Of a stretch of DNA of 64,000 nucleotides, positions 17,828 to 26,508 are shown piece after piece (position 1 is the stretch's first letter; each line of letters starts with the position of its first letter). Location: positions 1 to 64,000 of the forward strand of contig JACQVQ010000013.1 of the NCBI GenBank assembly GCA_016209685.1, in the 5' to 3' direction. This DNA is from Planctomycetota bacterium (GTDB lineage Bacteria; Planctomycetota; Brocadiia; Brocadiales; Bathyanammoxibiaceae). The notes below the pieces were generated by a model. It was not told the origin of the DNA and searched no databases. It saw only the letters and a list, made by a program, of their open reading frames with translations. A program made the position numbers and the translations under genes.

Positions 17828-18160
17828 GTGTGGGATGCAGAAATGAAGGCATACGAAGAATTCCTGGATATTATAAAAGGTTCGGAGACCATCAGGCGCA
17901 TCGCCAGGACCCTGGGGAGTATATGTGAGTATTACCAGGCCACCCAGAAGTACAGCAACTTTGGTAGGCTGGGGGGACCATTCTACGACGTGGAGGCCTT
18001 GCTCAGTTCGGGCCTCCTTGAAGGGCAAAAGAGCTACGAGCTCAGTTCGGTCTTCTACGAGATAAAACCCTCAGAAAAAGGCCTCCAGATATACAAGAGG
18101 CTTAAGGAAGACGGCTTCTATAAAGAATTACCCTCTACCTCCCCCCCTGACCAGGTGTAA
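17828..18160 (+). CDS. Hypothetical protein, winged-helix-like
   Basis: About 110 residues. Two starts are possible: GTG 17828, chosen because GGGAG lies upstream, or ATG 17843. The reading frame is open from TTG 17789 without a ribosome site. The sequence has an N-terminal helix pair (IIKGSETIRRIARTL) and ends with a pattern LSSGLLEGQKSYELSSVFYEIKPSEKGLQIYKRLKEDGF. This is reminiscent of the wing and last helix of winged-helix or YwgA-like proteins. I do not recognise a specific family. It is divergent from ppdK and followed by a TAAATTTGAAATTT repeat. Confidence 0.55.
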   Translation: MWDAEMKAYEEFLDIIKGSETIRRIARTLGSICEYYQATQKYSNFGRLGGPFYDVEALLSSGLLEGQKSYELSSVFYEIKPSEKGLQIYKRLKEDGFYKELPSTSPPDQV

Positions 18161-18181
18161 GAGGTGGACTGATCAGGGATT

Positions 18182-18232
18182 GTAAATTGGAAATTTTAAA
18201 TTTGAAATTTCTAATTTACAATTTCCAATACA
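18182..18232. repeat. AATTTGAAATTT tract (family H)
   Basis: AT-rich 7-8-nt periodic, partly self-complementary tract (TGTAAATTGGAAATTTTAAA...). A close relative is at 52033-52091. Confidence 0.75.
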
Positions 18233-18249
18233 ATTTCCTCCGCTACCCC

Positions 18250-18483
18250 TTATCCCACTGGATCATGCCCCGACCCCCCCAGTGGGTGGCACCTCAAGAT
18301 ACGTCCTATCCCCTTTAAGGTACCAATCAGTATCCCCCTTTTTTCAATTGCCTCTGCCATATATTCCGAGCAACTCGGAGAGTAGCGGCAAGGTGACAGG
18401 GCCACTCCCGTCAGAGGGGACAACATCGGTCCAATAAAGTGCTGATATCCCCTGATGAGGGTGATAATGGCTCCCTTAATCAT
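18250..18483 (-). CDS. yidD: Membrane protein insertion efficiency factor YidD
   Basis: 77 residues. Family signature: [10 protein letters not shown]....[19 protein letters not shown], then [12 protein letters not shown]. An amphipathic N-terminal helix attaches it to the membrane, where it aids YidC-dependent insertion. It starts within the rnpA stop (ATGA overlap at 18480-18483), the usual rnpA-yidD order; yidC and rpmH are not in the window. Confidence 0.95.
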   Translation of the reverse strand: MIKGAIITLIRGYQHFIGPMLSPLTGVALSPCRYSPSCSEYMAEAIEKRGILIGTLKGIGRILRCHPLGGSGHDPVG

Positions 18484-18932
18484 GTGCCAGCAGTGCCACC
18501 GTCTCTCTTTATCCTCGTTATTAATTTCTTGAACTCTTCTTCCACCTGTCTAAAATTAGCCCCACGGACCGTACGCCTGGTCCGCCCAGACATACCCTTG
18601 GACCCGCCTGAGGCGGAGGGGCGGGTACCACCTGGCCCAGTACCAGCAAGGTACGGGGCTGGCTTGGGTAGGAGTACCATGTCAATGCCTTCTCCTACAA
18701 GGCCCTTGTTCAATCTGTAAGATTCCCGGAGGAGTCGCTTGATACGGTTACGCTGTACCGCCCCACCGAACTTCCTTCCAACTACTATACCTATGCGAGG
18801 ATGTCCCAGGGAATTTCTGAGGACATAGGCATTGAAAATTGTCCCCTTGAAGGCCCTTCCCTCCTTGAAGACCTTGTCAATGTCTCTCCTCTTCCTCAAC
18901 CTCTCTTCCTTTGTGAAGGTTTTTTCCGGCAT
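18480..18932 (-). CDS. rnpA: Ribonuclease P protein component, with a repeat-encoded insert
   Basis: 150 residues; most members are about 110-130. It binds RNase P RNA and helps cut the 5' leader of pre-tRNA. The conserved parts are [47 protein letters not shown] (the RNR motif is intact) and the final helix [12 protein letters not shown]. Between the strand [10 protein letters not shown] and that helix sit about 30 extra residues including PSASGGS, encoded by a CCGCCTGAGGCGG repeat at 18603-18617. The insert lies after the RNR helix, where length may be tolerated. The expected rpmH neighbour is missing upstream. Confidence 0.92.
   Translation of the reverse strand: MPEKTFTKEERLRKRRDIDKVFKEGRAFKGTIFNAYVLRNSLGHPRIGIVVGRKFGGAVQRNRIKRLLRESYRLNKGLVGEGIDMVLLPKPAPYLAGTGPGGTRPSASGGSKGMSGRTRRTVRGANFRQVEEEFKKLITRIKRDGGTAGT
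18603..18617. repeat. CCGCCTGAGGCGG core (family B) inside rnpA
   Basis: Palindromic core read on the minus strand as Ser-Ala-Ser-Gly-Gly. The same pentapeptide arises from copies in four other genes or sites (44798, 57227, 58973, 61305 regions) and from a degenerate copy near 60942. Confidence 0.9.
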
Positions 18933-19017
18933 GTCTAGTCCTTTTTCATCATTATACCCAGTCCACTGCTTACTGCCTACTGTCTACTGCATACTCCCCC
19001 ACCTCTGGCGAACAATC

Positions 19018-19045
19018 TTGACAGCCCTCCTTTTCTTGATAGAAT
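19018..19045 (+). promoter_or_regulatory. Sigma-70 promoter for lysS
   Basis: TTGACA (19018-19023), a 16-bp spacer and TAGAAT (19040-19045). It lies 127 bp upstream of the lysS start, with a CCGCCTTAGGCGG repeat (19122-19136) in the leader. Confidence 0.65.
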
Positions 19046-19171
19046 GGCGAGGCACAGGAGTTTAGGAAAAACTTGTAATAGGTAGCTTCGGGTCTCCTGA
19101 CCCAAAGGATTTGGCAGGCCGGTCCGCCTTAGGCGGATGCTCCTACCCGAAGAAGTAACGAAGGACTGGTG

Positions 19172-20641
19172 ATGGAAAAATTTGAGCAAGACCGTCTTGA
19201 TAAGTTAGAAAAACTCAGGGCCATGGGGATAGACCCCTATGGTAAGAGGTATAATGGACAAAAAAGCCTGGTATCCATCATAGAAAATTATCATAATGAG
19301 GAAGGTAAACGTGTACGTGCCGCAGGCAGGATATCCAACCTCAGGCCCCACGGTAAGACCTCCTTTCTGGATATAAAGGATTGGACCGGGAAGGTCCAAC
19401 TATACATAAAACAGGATAAGGTTGGGGAAAGCAAATTTGAGGCGTTCAGACTCCTTGACCTGGGAGACATCATAGGCGTAGAGGGAACCCTGTTCAAGAC
19501 AAGGACGGGCGAGATTACCATCCAGGTAGAAGATTTCACTATCCTCTCTAAGGCCCTCCTGCCCCCACCCGAAAAGTGGCACGGATTGAGGGACGTGGAA
19601 CTCCGCCACAGACAGCGATACCTTGACCTTATCTCTAACCCTGAGACCATGAAGACCTCGCTGGACAGGGTAAAAATTATAAGGGGTGTCAGAAGATTCC
19701 TGGATGAAAGGGGCTACGTGGAGGTGGAGACCCCCATGATGCAGCCCATCCCGGGTGGGGCAGTAGCCAGGCCCTTCATCACCCACCATAACACACTTGA
19801 CCTAGACCTCTATCTGCGGATCGCCCCGGAACTCTATCTCAAGAGACTGCTGGTGGGGGGGATGGAGCGGGTCTATGAGATAAACCGCAACTTCCGCAAC
19901 GAGGGTATCTCTACCCGCCACAACCCAGAATTTACCATGCTTGAGGCCTATCAGGCCTATGCGGATTACAACGATATGATGGAACTCACGGAGGGTATGA
20001 TATCCTCCCTGACCATGGAACTCCACGGTTCGTATCAAATCCCCTATGGAGAAAAGACCGTGGATATGACCCCTCCGTGGAGGAGGAAGACCTTTGTGGA
20101 ACTACTTAAGGAATATGGGGGTGTAGATTTTTATGACCTTAGCAGCCTTGTAAAGAAGGCCGAGGGCCTTGAGCTGGGCACCCATGGGGGTGGCAAGACT
20201 ACTCCCGACAGGGACAAGATTGCTAATGGCCTCTTTGAGGAATTAGTGGAGCCGCAACTCCTGGCCCCCACTTTTGTCCTGGACTATCCGGCCTCCCTCT
20301 GTCCACTGACCAAGCTGTGCGAAGGCCGGCCCGAACTGGCCCAGCGTTTTGAGTTATACATCGCCTCAATGGAACTGGCCAATTCTTACACCGAACTCAA
20401 CGCCCCCCTGGAACAGCGCGATAGGTTCATGGAACAGGCTGGTACGGAGATGACTGCCGGGAAAGTAGATGAGGACTTTCTACTGGCGATGAAGTACGGG
20501 ATGCCCCCGGCAGGGGGACTGGGCATTGGAATAGACAGGCTTATAATGATACTGACTAATTGCACGTCTATCAGGGAGGTAATCCTGTTCCCCCTCCTCC
20601 GCCCAGGCACCAGAGTTACGGAGATGGATACAACTTCTTAG
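19172..20641 (+). CDS. lysS: Lysyl-tRNA synthetase, class II
   Basis: 489 residues. Charges tRNA-Lys. The N-terminal OB-fold anticodon domain has [20 protein letters not shown]. Class II motifs are [21 protein letters not shown] (motif 1), [26 protein letters not shown] (motif 2) and [14 protein letters not shown] (motif 3). ATG 19172 is preferred to the adjoining GTG 19169; AAGGA lies upstream. Confidence 0.96.
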   Translation: MEKFEQDRLDKLEKLRAMGIDPYGKRYNGQKSLVSIIENYHNEEGKRVRAAGRISNLRPHGKTSFLDIKDWTGKVQLYIKQDKVGESKFEAFRLLDLGDIIGVEGTLFKTRTGEITIQVEDFTILSKALLPPPEKWHGLRDVELRHRQRYLDLISNPETMKTSLDRVKIIRGVRRFLDERGYVEVETPMMQPIPGGAVARPFITHHNTLDLDLYLRIAPELYLKRLLVGGMERVYEINRNFRNEGISTRHNPEFTMLEAYQAYADYNDMMELTEGMISSLTMELHGSYQIPYGEKTVDMTPPWRRKTFVELLKEYGGVDFYDLSSLVKKAEGLELGTHGGGKTTPDRDKIANGLFEELVEPQLLAPTFVLDYPASLCPLTKLCEGRPELAQRFELYIASMELANSYTELNAPLEQRDRFMEQAGTEMTAGKVDEDFLLAMKYGMPPAGGLGIGIDRLIMILTNCTSIREVILFPLLRPGTRVTEMDTTS

Positions 20642-20665
20642 CTTATTGTGGGCATAGCGAATCTA

Positions 20666-21403
20666 ATGAAAAAAAACAACGTCCTTATTTCTGCAAAGGA
20701 CGTCTTTAAAGAATACAAGATGGGTCGCAGCACGTTAAGGGTCCTTAATGGCATCACCCTGGAGGTGGCAAAAGGGGAGAGGCTTATTGTCGTGGGTCCT
20801 TCCGGGGCGGGCAAGAGCACCCTGCTCCATATACTGGGCCTCCTGGATACGCCCACCTCGGGGAAGGTCTTCTATAAAGGAGAGGATTTAGGCCAGCTTA
20901 GCCCTGGCAGGCAGGCGGAGACCAGGAATAAACATTTTGGTTTCGTCTTTCAGTTCTATCATCTGTTGCCAGATTTTATTGCCCTGGAGAACGTAATGCT
21001 CCCGAGACTTATCAGCCCAGGTGCTGGATGGTCCACCATGAAGAAGGAAGGCAGGGAAAAGGCCATGGAACTCCTGAGGTGTGTGGGGTTAGCAGACCGT
21101 GCCCACCACCGCCCTGACCAACTCTCTGGAGGTGAGAGACAGAGGGTGGCCTTTGCTCGGGCACTGATGAATGACCCGGACGTCCTCTTCTGTGACGAAC
21201 CGACGGGGAATCTGGACTCAGAGAACGCCGGGGGTATCTGGGAGCTTATTGTAAGGCTTAACGAGACTAACCAGCAGACCTTCGTAATCATTACCCATGA
21301 CGAACATTTTGCCAGTAGGGGCACCCGAACGGTTGGGATAACCGATGGCAGGATAGCAGAACAGAAACCAGGTGGCGGGGAGAGGAAAAGATACAGAATT
21401 TAG
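20666..21403 (+). CDS. lolD: ABC transporter ATP-binding protein, LolD/MacB type
   Basis: About 245 residues. Walker A GPSGAGKST, Q-loop in FGFVFQFYHLLPDF, signature LSGGERQRVAFARAL, Walker B DVLFCDEPTG and switch His in IITHDEHF. FYHLLPDF..LENVMLP is typical of LolD, the ATPase of the lipoprotein-release complex. ATG 20666 is preferred over GTG 20648 because the conserved part begins just after it; neither has a clear ribosome site. In many bacteria a LolC/E permease gene lies beside lolD, often just after lysS. Here lolD follows lysS directly and no permease is in the window, so its partner must be elsewhere or lost. Confidence 0.88.
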   Translation: MKKNNVLISAKDVFKEYKMGRSTLRVLNGITLEVAKGERLIVVGPSGAGKSTLLHILGLLDTPTSGKVFYKGEDLGQLSPGRQAETRNKHFGFVFQFYHLLPDFIALENVMLPRLISPGAGWSTMKKEGREKAMELLRCVGLADRAHHRPDQLSGGERQRVAFARALMNDPDVLFCDEPTGNLDSENAGGIWELIVRLNETNQQTFVIITHDEHFASRGTRTVGITDGRIAEQKPGGGERKRYRI

Positions 21404-21469
21404 TAGTCAGAATTCAGAATATTTTGTATATTCTTGATTCTGAATCTGGAATTCGGAAAAGGAGAGCAA

Positions 21470-22369
21470 ATGGCCCTAAAAGTTTATATTGATGGCAAGT
21501 TGTTCCCCCAGGACGAGGCAAAGGTCTCCGTCTTTGACCATGGGCTCCTTTACGGGGATGGGGTCTTTGAGGGTATCCGTTCTTATAACGGCAATGTCTT
21601 CAAACTTCAGGAACACATAGACCGCCTCTACGAATCTGCCAAGGCTATTGCCTTGCAAATCCCTATCAATAAGGAAGAGATGCAAGAGGCCCTTTATAAT
21701 ACCCTGAAGGCAAATAACCTAAAGGATTCTTACATAAGGTTAGTGGTTACAAGGGGGGTAGGCAAACTCGGGCTGGAACACACTAAATGCAAGATTCCTT
21801 CCATAATAATTATTACTGATTTCATAGAACTATATCCAAGCAGGCTCTATGAGGTGGGGATTGATGCCGTTACCGTCCGGACTATCCGCAACCACTTTGA
21901 GGCCCTGAACCCAAGGATAAAATGCCTCAATTACATGAACAACATCCTGGCCAAGATAGAGAGCCTGAATGCCGGGGCCTCAGAGGCCATTATGCTGAAT
22001 GCAGAGGGCTATGTGGCAGAGTGTACCGGGGAGAACATCTTTATTGTTAAGCATGGAGAACTCCTCACCCCTCCAGTTAATGCTGGTATCTTGAAAGGGA
22101 TTACGAGGGATACGGTCATTGAGCTGGCCAGGAAGGGCGGCATCAACGTCATGGAGGAACTCTTCACCCGATACGAACTCTATACTGCTGATGAATGCTT
22201 CCTAACCGGGACGGCCGCGGAGATAGTCCCTGTGGTAAAGATAGACGGGCGTGTGGTTGGCAACGGGAAGTGCGGCAGGATGACCCAATCTCTCCTGGCC
22301 AAATACAGGGAACTCACCCGTAGCCCAGAGACTGCCGGTGTTGCCACCCCGGTTACAGTAAAGACCTAA
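21470..22369 (+). CDS. ilvE: Branched-chain amino acid aminotransferase
   Basis: 299 residues from MALKVYIDGKLF, start chosen because GGAGAG lies 6 nt upstream and earlier codons are in a GAATTCAGAAT repeat tract. Class IV PLP aminotransferase: DHGLLYGDGVFEGIR is the substrate-binding N-terminal motif, the PLP lysine lies in NPRIKCLNYMNN, and EAIMLNAEGYVAECTGENIFIV is the class IV signature. Final step of Val/Leu/Ile synthesis and first step of degradation. The last residues converge with lspA, overlapping by 4 bp. Confidence 0.93.
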   Translation: MALKVYIDGKLFPQDEAKVSVFDHGLLYGDGVFEGIRSYNGNVFKLQEHIDRLYESAKAIALQIPINKEEMQEALYNTLKANNLKDSYIRLVVTRGVGKLGLEHTKCKIPSIIIITDFIELYPSRLYEVGIDAVTVRTIRNHFEALNPRIKCLNYMNNILAKIESLNAGASEAIMLNAEGYVAECTGENIFIVKHGELLTPPVNAGILKGITRDTVIELARKGGINVMEELFTRYELYTADECFLTGTAAEIVPVVKIDGRVVGNGKCGRMTQSLLAKYRELTRSPETAGVATPVTVKT

Positions 22370-22845
22370 CCAGACTTAGTGGGTTGCCCAGGGCTACCCG
22401 GAGCCAGGGTCTTCCAGGCCATAAGTCCCACCCCCACGCATATAAACACATCGGCCAGGTTAAAGGTAGGCCAGTGTCTCATACCTACGTGGAGGTCTAT
22501 AAAATCCCTTACATAGTTATATGCCAGCCTGTCTATAAGATTCCCCACAGCCCCGGCTAATACACATCCCATGGCCAGACTGGTAGAAAGTCTCCCTTTG
22601 TCAGAGCGTTCGTAGACCCACAAGAGCAGGAACAGGGCCAGGATGGAAAACAGTATGAAGAGGTAATTGGCCCCCTGGATAACGCCAAAGACCCCCCCCT
22701 TGTTGTGGCTTAAGACCAGGGAGAGAAAACAGGTAATGTCCCATCTCTGGGTAGTGGCAAGGTATTGGAAGACGGCCCACTTGAAGGATTGGTCCAGGAG
22801 TACGCCCGTAAGAGCTATTGCGGAAAGACGGCCGTAGGGTCCCAT
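22366..22845 (-). CDS. lspA: Lipoprotein signal peptidase
   Basis: 159 residues, four membrane helices. Cleaves signal peptides of prolipoproteins after lipidation. The catalytic aspartates lie in AGAVGNLIDRL and in FNLADVFICVG; NKGGVFGVI is the conserved N-terminal loop (usually N.GAAFG). It directly follows the DksA-like gene (3-bp gap), as in many bacteria. Confidence 0.94.
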   Translation of the reverse strand: MGPYGRLSAIALTGVLLDQSFKWAVFQYLATTQRWDITCFLSLVLSHNKGGVFGVIQGANYLFILFSILALFLLLWVYERSDKGRLSTSLAMGCVLAGAVGNLIDRLAYNYVRDFIDLHVGMRHWPTFNLADVFICVGVGLMAWKTLAPGSPGQPTKSG

Positions 22846-22848
22846 GCC

Positions 22849-23226
22849 CTAGCCAGCCTCTGATTCTTCCTTCCTCTGACATTCCAGACAGAGTCCGGCA
22901 TGAGGTAAGGCGGCGAGTCGGGCCTTGGGGATCTTTTTCCCACACACCTCGCAGACACCGAAGATGCCCTTCTCTATCCTTGCCAGGGCAGTATCTATGT
23001 TCCTCACGGCCTCCGTCTCATTCTCCATGAGGTGAATCATAATATCCCTCTCGTAATTGTCAGTACCCAGGTCTGCCATATGGAAGGGTACGTTAGAGAG
23101 GTCCCCCGCCGCATCCTGACGGTTCTTTCCCAGGGCCTCCCCCTGAAGGGAGTTTACGTTACCCACCAGTTTCTCCCTCAGGAAGAGGAGGGTCTTTTTG
23201 AAGCTTGCTAGTTCTTTTGCGTCCAT
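22849..23226 (-). CDS. DksA/TraR-type zinc-finger regulator
   Basis: 125 residues. N-terminal coiled-coil helices (1-75) and a C4 zinc finger CEVCGKKIPKARL....CLEC near the C-terminus, the DksA/TraR C4 family. The coiled-coil tip has NYERDIMIHLMENE instead of the DxxDxA of classical DksA, so it may bind RNA polymerase without the full DksA action. Co-transcribed with lspA, the dksA-like/lspA pairing seen in several phyla. Start ATG 23226. Confidence 0.9.
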   Translation of the reverse strand: MDAKELASFKKTLLFLREKLVGNVNSLQGEALGKNRQDAAGDLSNVPFHMADLGTDNYERDIMIHLMENETEAVRNIDTALARIEKGIFGVCEVCGKKIPKARLAALPHAGLCLECQRKEESEAG

Positions 23227-23622
23227 TTCTTAGTTACACTCAGGACATGCCTGTTCTTTAGGGGACTACTTCTATAAAGCAAAGACGCTCTATTAAAAAA
23301 GTATATCTTAAAGGAATTGGGCGAAAAGTCAAGAGTAAAGGTTCGCGTAAGTGTGGAGTATATGGACATGGGTAACACTTTCTGTCCTCTTTTAATTATT
23401 ATAGATGCAAGGGGGCTTTGCCCCTCGTGTTCGCCTGAGGCGAATCTGCCTATGGCATGACCTGAGGCGGATGCCCCTACTCTTGAACTCTTAACCCCTT
23501 AAATGCTTGAACCCTTTTCTCCCTCCAAATAGATTTGCAATCCGGGACGGTACTCTGTTATCATCTTAACCAAACCGTTTTGAATCCAGTCCCTTAATGC
23601 AGGAGGAAAGGCCCAGGTTGCG
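23227..23622. other. Divergent intergenic region with repeats
   Basis: 396 bp between the dksA-like gene and pntAA. It contains GTGGAGTATATGGACATG (23353-23370, a motif repeated at 38275 and 46983), GCCTGAGGCGAATCTGCC-type repeats (23425-23475) and a TTGAACTCTTAACC periodic tract (23483-23518). No ORF with a ribosome site. Promoters for both flanking genes must lie here, but I cannot place them confidently. Confidence 0.6.
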
Positions 23623-24768
23623 GTGAAGATTGGCATACCATGCGAGGTTAAAAAAGGGGAGACACGGGTGGCCCTCGTCCCGTCCATGGTAGGGGAACTA
23701 TCAGGATTAGACGCCCAGGTACTGGTTGAGAAGGGGGCAGGGAGTAAGGCCTGTTTTTCAGACCAGCAGTATCAGGATGCGGGTGCACAGATTGTCCCCG
23801 ATGCCACCAGCCTATATCAGCAAACTGACGTCGTAATCAAAGTGCAACCACCCACGTTCAATGAGACTCTGAAATCCCACGAATTGGACCTAATGCTGGA
23901 AGACATCACCCTGATTGGGTTCCTTTCCCCCACTACAAATCGGGAATTAGTGGAGAGGCTGTTGTCTAAAAGAATCACCGCCTTCTCCATGGAGTTGATA
24001 CCCCGCATCTCCCGCGCCCAGGGGATGGATGCCCTGAGCTCCATGAGCACCGTGGCCGGTTACAAGGCAGTACTGTTGGCAACCCAATATTCTGGCAAGT
24101 TTTTCCCGTTGTTAATGACGGCCGCAGGGACGATTCCCCCGTCCACCGTGCTGATAATCGGCGCCGGAGTGGCCGGCCTGCAGGCCATCGCCACGGCCAA
24201 GCGGTTGGGGGCCAGGGTGGAGGCCTTTGATACACGCCCGGCAGTGAAGGAACAGGTGGAAAGCCTGGGTGCCCGCTTTGTGGAGATGGAACTCCCCAAA
24301 GAAACGGAGACCGCTGGCGGCTATGCTAAGGAGATATCACCAGAGTTCATCAAAAAAGAGAGGGAGGCCATCGGCTCAAGACTCCTCAAGGCCGATGTGG
24401 TAGTCTCCACAGCCCTGGTCTTCGGCAAAAAGGCACCACTGCTCATTACAGAGGAGATGGTGAAGACTATGCATAAGGGCTCGGTGATTATAGACCTTGC
24501 CGCCGAACAGGGAGGAAATTGCGAATTAACCCAACCCGGCGAGGCGGTACAAAGACACGGCGTCACAATCTGCGGCCCGATTAATCTGCCATCTTCCATG
24601 CCGGTACACGCCAGCCTGATGTATTCCAGAAACATCACTAACCTGGTGAAACACCTCTACCAGAAAAAGGACCGCCAGTTGGATTTTACGGATGAAATTA
24701 CCAGGAGTTGTTGCGTCTGTAGTAACGGGGAGTTGCTGAGCGAGATTGTAAAGGGTGCGTTCTTGTGA
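23623..24768 (+). CDS. pntAA: NAD(P) transhydrogenase alpha subunit, soluble part (PntAA)
   Basis: 381 residues from GTG 23623. NAD(H)-binding domain I of the proton-translocating transhydrogenase, related to alanine dehydrogenase. Markers: GIPCEVKKGETRVALVPSMV, SAMEL-like motif FSMELIPRISRAQGMDALSSMSTVAGYKAVL, and the NAD site VLIIGAGVAGLQAIATAKRLGARVEAFDTRP. AGGAGG lies 16 nt before the GTG, longer than usual. The alpha subunit is split into PntAA and PntAB, as in Rhodospirillum and many others. Confidence 0.94.
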   Translation: MKIGIPCEVKKGETRVALVPSMVGELSGLDAQVLVEKGAGSKACFSDQQYQDAGAQIVPDATSLYQQTDVVIKVQPPTFNETLKSHELDLMLEDITLIGFLSPTTNRELVERLLSKRITAFSMELIPRISRAQGMDALSSMSTVAGYKAVLLATQYSGKFFPLLMTAAGTIPPSTVLIIGAGVAGLQAIATAKRLGARVEAFDTRPAVKEQVESLGARFVEMELPKETETAGGYAKEISPEFIKKEREAIGSRLLKADVVVSTALVFGKKAPLLITEEMVKTMHKGSVIIDLAAEQGGNCELTQPGEAVQRHGVTICGPINLPSSMPVHASLMYSRNITNLVKHLYQKKDRQLDFTDEITRSCCVCSNGELLSEIVKGAFL

Positions 24769-24798
24769 AACAAGACTTCTAGTGGAGGATAGCCCGGT

Positions 24799-25113
24799 AT
24801 GACTGGACCATTACTCATCTCTCTTTATATCTTTGTCCTGGCAATCTTTGTTGGGTTTGAGGTGATTACCAAGGTGCCGCCCCTCCTGCATACACCGCTC
24901 ATGTCCGGCGCCAACGCTATCTCGGGCATCACCGTCGTCGGCGCCCTTATCAGTGCCGGGGCAGGACACAGCGGTATCAGCACCCTGCTGGGGTTAATTG
25001 CAGTAACCCTAGCCACCATCAACGTGGTGGGAGGTTTCCTGGTAACTGACCGGATGCTGGAGATGTTCAAGAAAGAGGGTAGGGGCGACCGGCCGGTCGC
25101 CCCTACTATCTAA
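24799..25113 (+). CDS. pntAB: NAD(P) transhydrogenase alpha subunit, membrane part (PntAB), tail encoded by a palindromic repeat
   Basis: 104 residues with three to four membrane helices: LLISLYIFVLAIFVGFEVI, AISGITVVGALI and LLGLIAVTLATINVVGGFLVTDRMLEMF. With PntB it forms the proton channel. The last residues GRGDRPVAPTI are the translation of a 28-bp GTAGGGGCGACC palindrome (25079-25106). Homologues normally end soon after RMLxMF, so the repeat has been read into the C-terminus. Confidence 0.93.
   Translation: MTGPLLISLYIFVLAIFVGFEVITKVPPLLHTPLMSGANAISGITVVGALISAGAGHSGISTLLGLIAVTLATINVVGGFLVTDRMLEMFKKEGRGDRPVAPTI
25079..25106. repeat. GTAGGGGC palindrome (family A) at the pntAB-pntB junction
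   Basis: Perfect palindrome GTAGGGGCGACCGGCC and complement. It codes for the end of PntAB and ends 7 bp before the pntB ATG, in the place of a ribosome site. An identical copy is inside argS at 28005-28032. Confidence 0.93.
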
Positions 25114-26487
25114 ATGGTAACAATAACAAACCTTGCATATCTAATCTCGGCCATCCTCTTTATCCTTGGCTTGAAGGGTCTCTCTTCACCCAGGACTGCC
25201 AGACGGGGGAACCTATTGGCCGCGATGGGTATGCTCGTCGCCGTCGTCGTAACGCTATTTGACAGGCAGATTATTAATTTCACCTACATCATCGCCGGTA
25301 TAGCCATCGGTGGTTCCATCGGTGCCATCTCAGCCTGGCAGGTGCCGATGACGGCCATGCCCCAGATGGTGGCCGTCTTGAACGGTTCTGGTGGTGGTGC
25401 CTCGGCGATGGTGGCAGTGGCCGAGTTCCTACGCATGACGAGTCAACCCGGCGTGGACGTGAGCGTTACCCTGGTGCTCAGCCTGCTAATCGGTACGGTA
25501 ACTCTTACCGGCAGCCTCATCGCCGCCGGCAAACTGCAGGGGGTCTTGAGAGGGGCACCGGTAGTGTTCCCCTTCCAACAGACCTTGAGTTTAATCCTGT
25601 TATCCTGGGCCATAGTGTTAGGGGTCTTGTTCGTAATATCAACGCCCTCATTATCCAAGGTGGTTATAATTGCCCTTATCGGCGCGGTATTGGGGGTGCT
25701 GACGGTAATCCCAATCGGTGGGGCAGATATGCCGGTGGTGATTTCACTCTTGAACTCCTATTCAGGACTGGCGGCGGCCATGACGGGCTTTGTGCTCTCC
25801 AACAACGTACTCATCATAAGCGGCGCCCTGGTTGGTGCATCCGGCCTTATCCTGACCAATCTCATGTGCAAGGCCATGAACCGCAACCTGGGCAACGTCC
25901 TCTTTGGCAGGGTGGGGGTAGAAGAGGGCGGGCCGGCAGGTGTGGCTGAGCAACGGCGTGTGATTAGCCATACTGCCGAAGATGCGGCCACGCTACTGGG
26001 GATGGCCCACTCCGTAATAATCGTGCCAGGTTACGGCCTGGCAGTGGCACAGGCACAATACACCTTACAGGAATTAGCCGCACAGTTGGCTAAAAGGGGT
26101 ATTAACGTGAGATATGCCATCCATCCGGTGGCAGGGCGGATGCCGGGACACATGAACGTCCTCCTGGCCGAGGCCAACGTCCCGTACGACCTCCTCTACG
26201 AAATGGACGCCATCAACGATGACTTCCAGAGGACCGATGTGGCACTGGTGGTAGGTGCCAATGACGTCATCAACCCCGCCGCCCGCAACAAAAAGGGGTG
26301 CCCCCTCTACGGCATGCCCATATTGAACGTAGATAAGGCCAGGACTGTCATTATTTGTAAGCGAAGTCTGCGGCCAGGCTTTTCGGGAGAAGATAACGAG
26401 ATATTCTATCTGGAAAAGACCCTGATGGTCTTCGGCGACGCCAAGGATACGCTGACCAAAATTGTGAGTCTAGTTAAAGAGTCATAA
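25114..26487 (+). CDS. pntB: NAD(P) transhydrogenase beta subunit
   Basis: 457 residues. N-terminal membrane domain of about eight to nine helices, then the NADP(H)-binding domain III from about 285 (SVIIVPGYGLAVAQAQY, GRMPGHMNVLLAEANVPYD, LVVGANDVINPAA, MPILNVDKA). Couples hydride transfer between NADH and NADP to proton movement. The ATG follows the pntAB stop directly, so translation probably depends on coupling through the palindromic repeat. Confidence 0.95.
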   Translation: MVTITNLAYLISAILFILGLKGLSSPRTARRGNLLAAMGMLVAVVVTLFDRQIINFTYIIAGIAIGGSIGAISAWQVPMTAMPQMVAVLNGSGGGASAMVAVAEFLRMTSQPGVDVSVTLVLSLLIGTVTLTGSLIAAGKLQGVLRGAPVVFPFQQTLSLILLSWAIVLGVLFVISTPSLSKVVIIALIGAVLGVLTVIPIGGADMPVVISLLNSYSGLAAAMTGFVLSNNVLIISGALVGASGLILTNLMCKAMNRNLGNVLFGRVGVEEGGPAGVAEQRRVISHTAEDAATLLGMAHSVIIVPGYGLAVAQAQYTLQELAAQLAKRGINVRYAIHPVAGRMPGHMNVLLAEANVPYDLLYEMDAINDDFQRTDVALVVGANDVINPAARNKKGCPLYGMPILNVDKARTVIICKRSLRPGFSGEDNEIFYLEKTLMVFGDAKDTLTKIVSLVKES

Positions 26488-26508
26488 CAGCTGTCACCCA
26501 CAATACCT

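Noticed and set aside
18933-19168. rpmH (ribosomal protein L34) expected upstream of rnpA
   Set aside because: All frames were read; no L34 signature is present. The region holds a CAGTAGACAG tract and the lysS promoter.
19169-19171. GTG 19169 as lysS start
   Set aside because: The adjoining ATG at 19172 fits the ribosome-site spacing better.
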